Of a stretch of 64,000 bases of DNA, positions 63,748 to 64,000 are shown piece after piece. The DNA comes from Arthrobacter sp. NtRootA1 (GTDB taxonomy: Bacteria; Actinomycetota; Actinomycetes; Actinomycetales; Micrococcaceae). A model generated the notes under the pieces. The model searched no databases. It saw only the letters and a list, made by a program, of their open reading frames with translations, and had not been told where the DNA came from. Position numbers and translations under genes: made by a program. The stretch's first letter is position 1. Every line of letters begins with the position of its first letter. The stretch spans positions 3,100,001-3,164,000 of the forward strand of contig NZ_AP024630.1 of assembly GCF_019976975.1 (NCBI RefSeq), in the 5' to 3' direction.

Positions 63748-63803
63748 ATGTGGCAACACTCCTGCCCCAGCGACGCCGCCACATCCGGCGCCCAGTGGGG
63801 CAA

Positions 63804-64000
63804 TTATTTGTCAAAACCCTCAGGCGTTGACAGAAGTCGGTAGTATTCCTTCCGGTTCGCACCATCATTGGGGTGCGGCAGCCCTGGAAGGCCAGTGGCT
63901 TTGCTCTGAAACCCGTTGTTCTGCTGCCACAACCAGGTGCCGTCCATTTTCATGGCGGGCATGCCGGGGATCACGTGATCCAGGCAGGCCCTGCTCATGC
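63804..64000 (-). CDS. Partial gene of unknown function (C-terminal 65 codons)
   Basis: An open minus-strand frame enters from the window edge and ends at 63804 with CLDHVIPGMPAMKMDGTWL, WQQNNGFQSKATGLPGLPHP, KEYYRLLSTPEGFDK. The composition looks coding. A Met near 63998 may be internal. I do not recognise the family; the gene is 56 bases upstream of rne and on the same strand. Confidence 0.5.
   Translation of the reverse strand, partial: MSRACLDHVIPGMPAMKMDGTWLWQQNNGFQSKATGLPGLPHPNDGANRKEYYRLLSTPEGFDK

Overview
The window reads as chromosome of a high-GC actinobacterium, most likely a Micrococcaceae member of the Arthrobacter/Paenarthrobacter type. The evidence is the class Ib nrdHIEF operon, a mycoredoxin, a DUF222-HNH endonuclease, lipid II amidation genes (murT-gatD), the rplU-rpmA-obg-proB-proA-nadD-rsfS block, an SOS box of the TCGAA-N-GTTCGA type, and many promoters whose -10 box lies exactly 7 nt before an ATG (leaderless transcripts). 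Almost everything is ordinary core chromosome. There is no prophage, no intact insertion sequence and no CRISPR array.

Layout. 0-10.7 kb: pdxT (cut by the window edge), murT-gatD, a CapA-like lipoprotein, an M3 oligopeptidase, pdxS, then the minus-strand run thrS-HIT-pgsA. 10.8-14.8 kb: an SOS-boxed DUF6504-dnaE2 pair without imuA/imuB beside it. 14.8-28 kb: small redox and regulatory units (FAD monooxygenase/TetR pair with a shared palindrome, SRAP protein, mycoredoxin, YdeP-type molybdopterin oxidoreductase, a lipoate ligase/thioesterase/DedA run, an FAD-Rieske oxidoreductase, a short AlkD-like protein, a YhcG nuclease, a dienelactone hydrolase). 28-30.2 kb: the most accessory-looking part, with a DUF222-HNH gene, a decayed IS3 transposase and an orphan ORF. 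30.3-37.3 kb: nrdHIEF, a LysR regulator, a DUF2004 protein and metF. 37.7-42.8 kb: a tightly overlapping MoxR/DUF58/VWA operon. 43-47.4 kb: a sugar-type ABC importer without its own ATPase, led by a ROK regulator. 47.6-50.7 kb: an rlmG-like methyltransferase, a cupin protein, and two identical tRNA-Ala(GGC) genes flanking a gamma-butyrolactone-receptor-like TetR gene. 50.7-64 kb: rsfS, nadD, proA, proB, obg, rpmA, rplU, a TPP-riboswitch-controlled thiD-tenA fusion, rne, and one partial gene.

How it works together: PdxS and PdxT form PLP synthase but are separated here by about 5.6 kb of cell-wall and peptidase genes. NrdH, NrdI, NrdE and NrdF make deoxyribonucleotides, with a NrdR-like palindrome inside the presumed promoter spacer. 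The ThiD-TenA fusion is controlled by thiamine pyrophosphate. DnaE2 is probably damage-induced. The most notable points are regulatory: the set of leaderless promoters, the FMO/TetR divergent operator, an ARE-like site before the butyrolactone-receptor-like regulator, an iron-box-like site before dedA, a SigH-type promoter before mycoredoxin, and a nadD gene whose conserved first strand lies upstream of any canonical start codon. I found no clearly new multi-gene defence or biosynthetic system.
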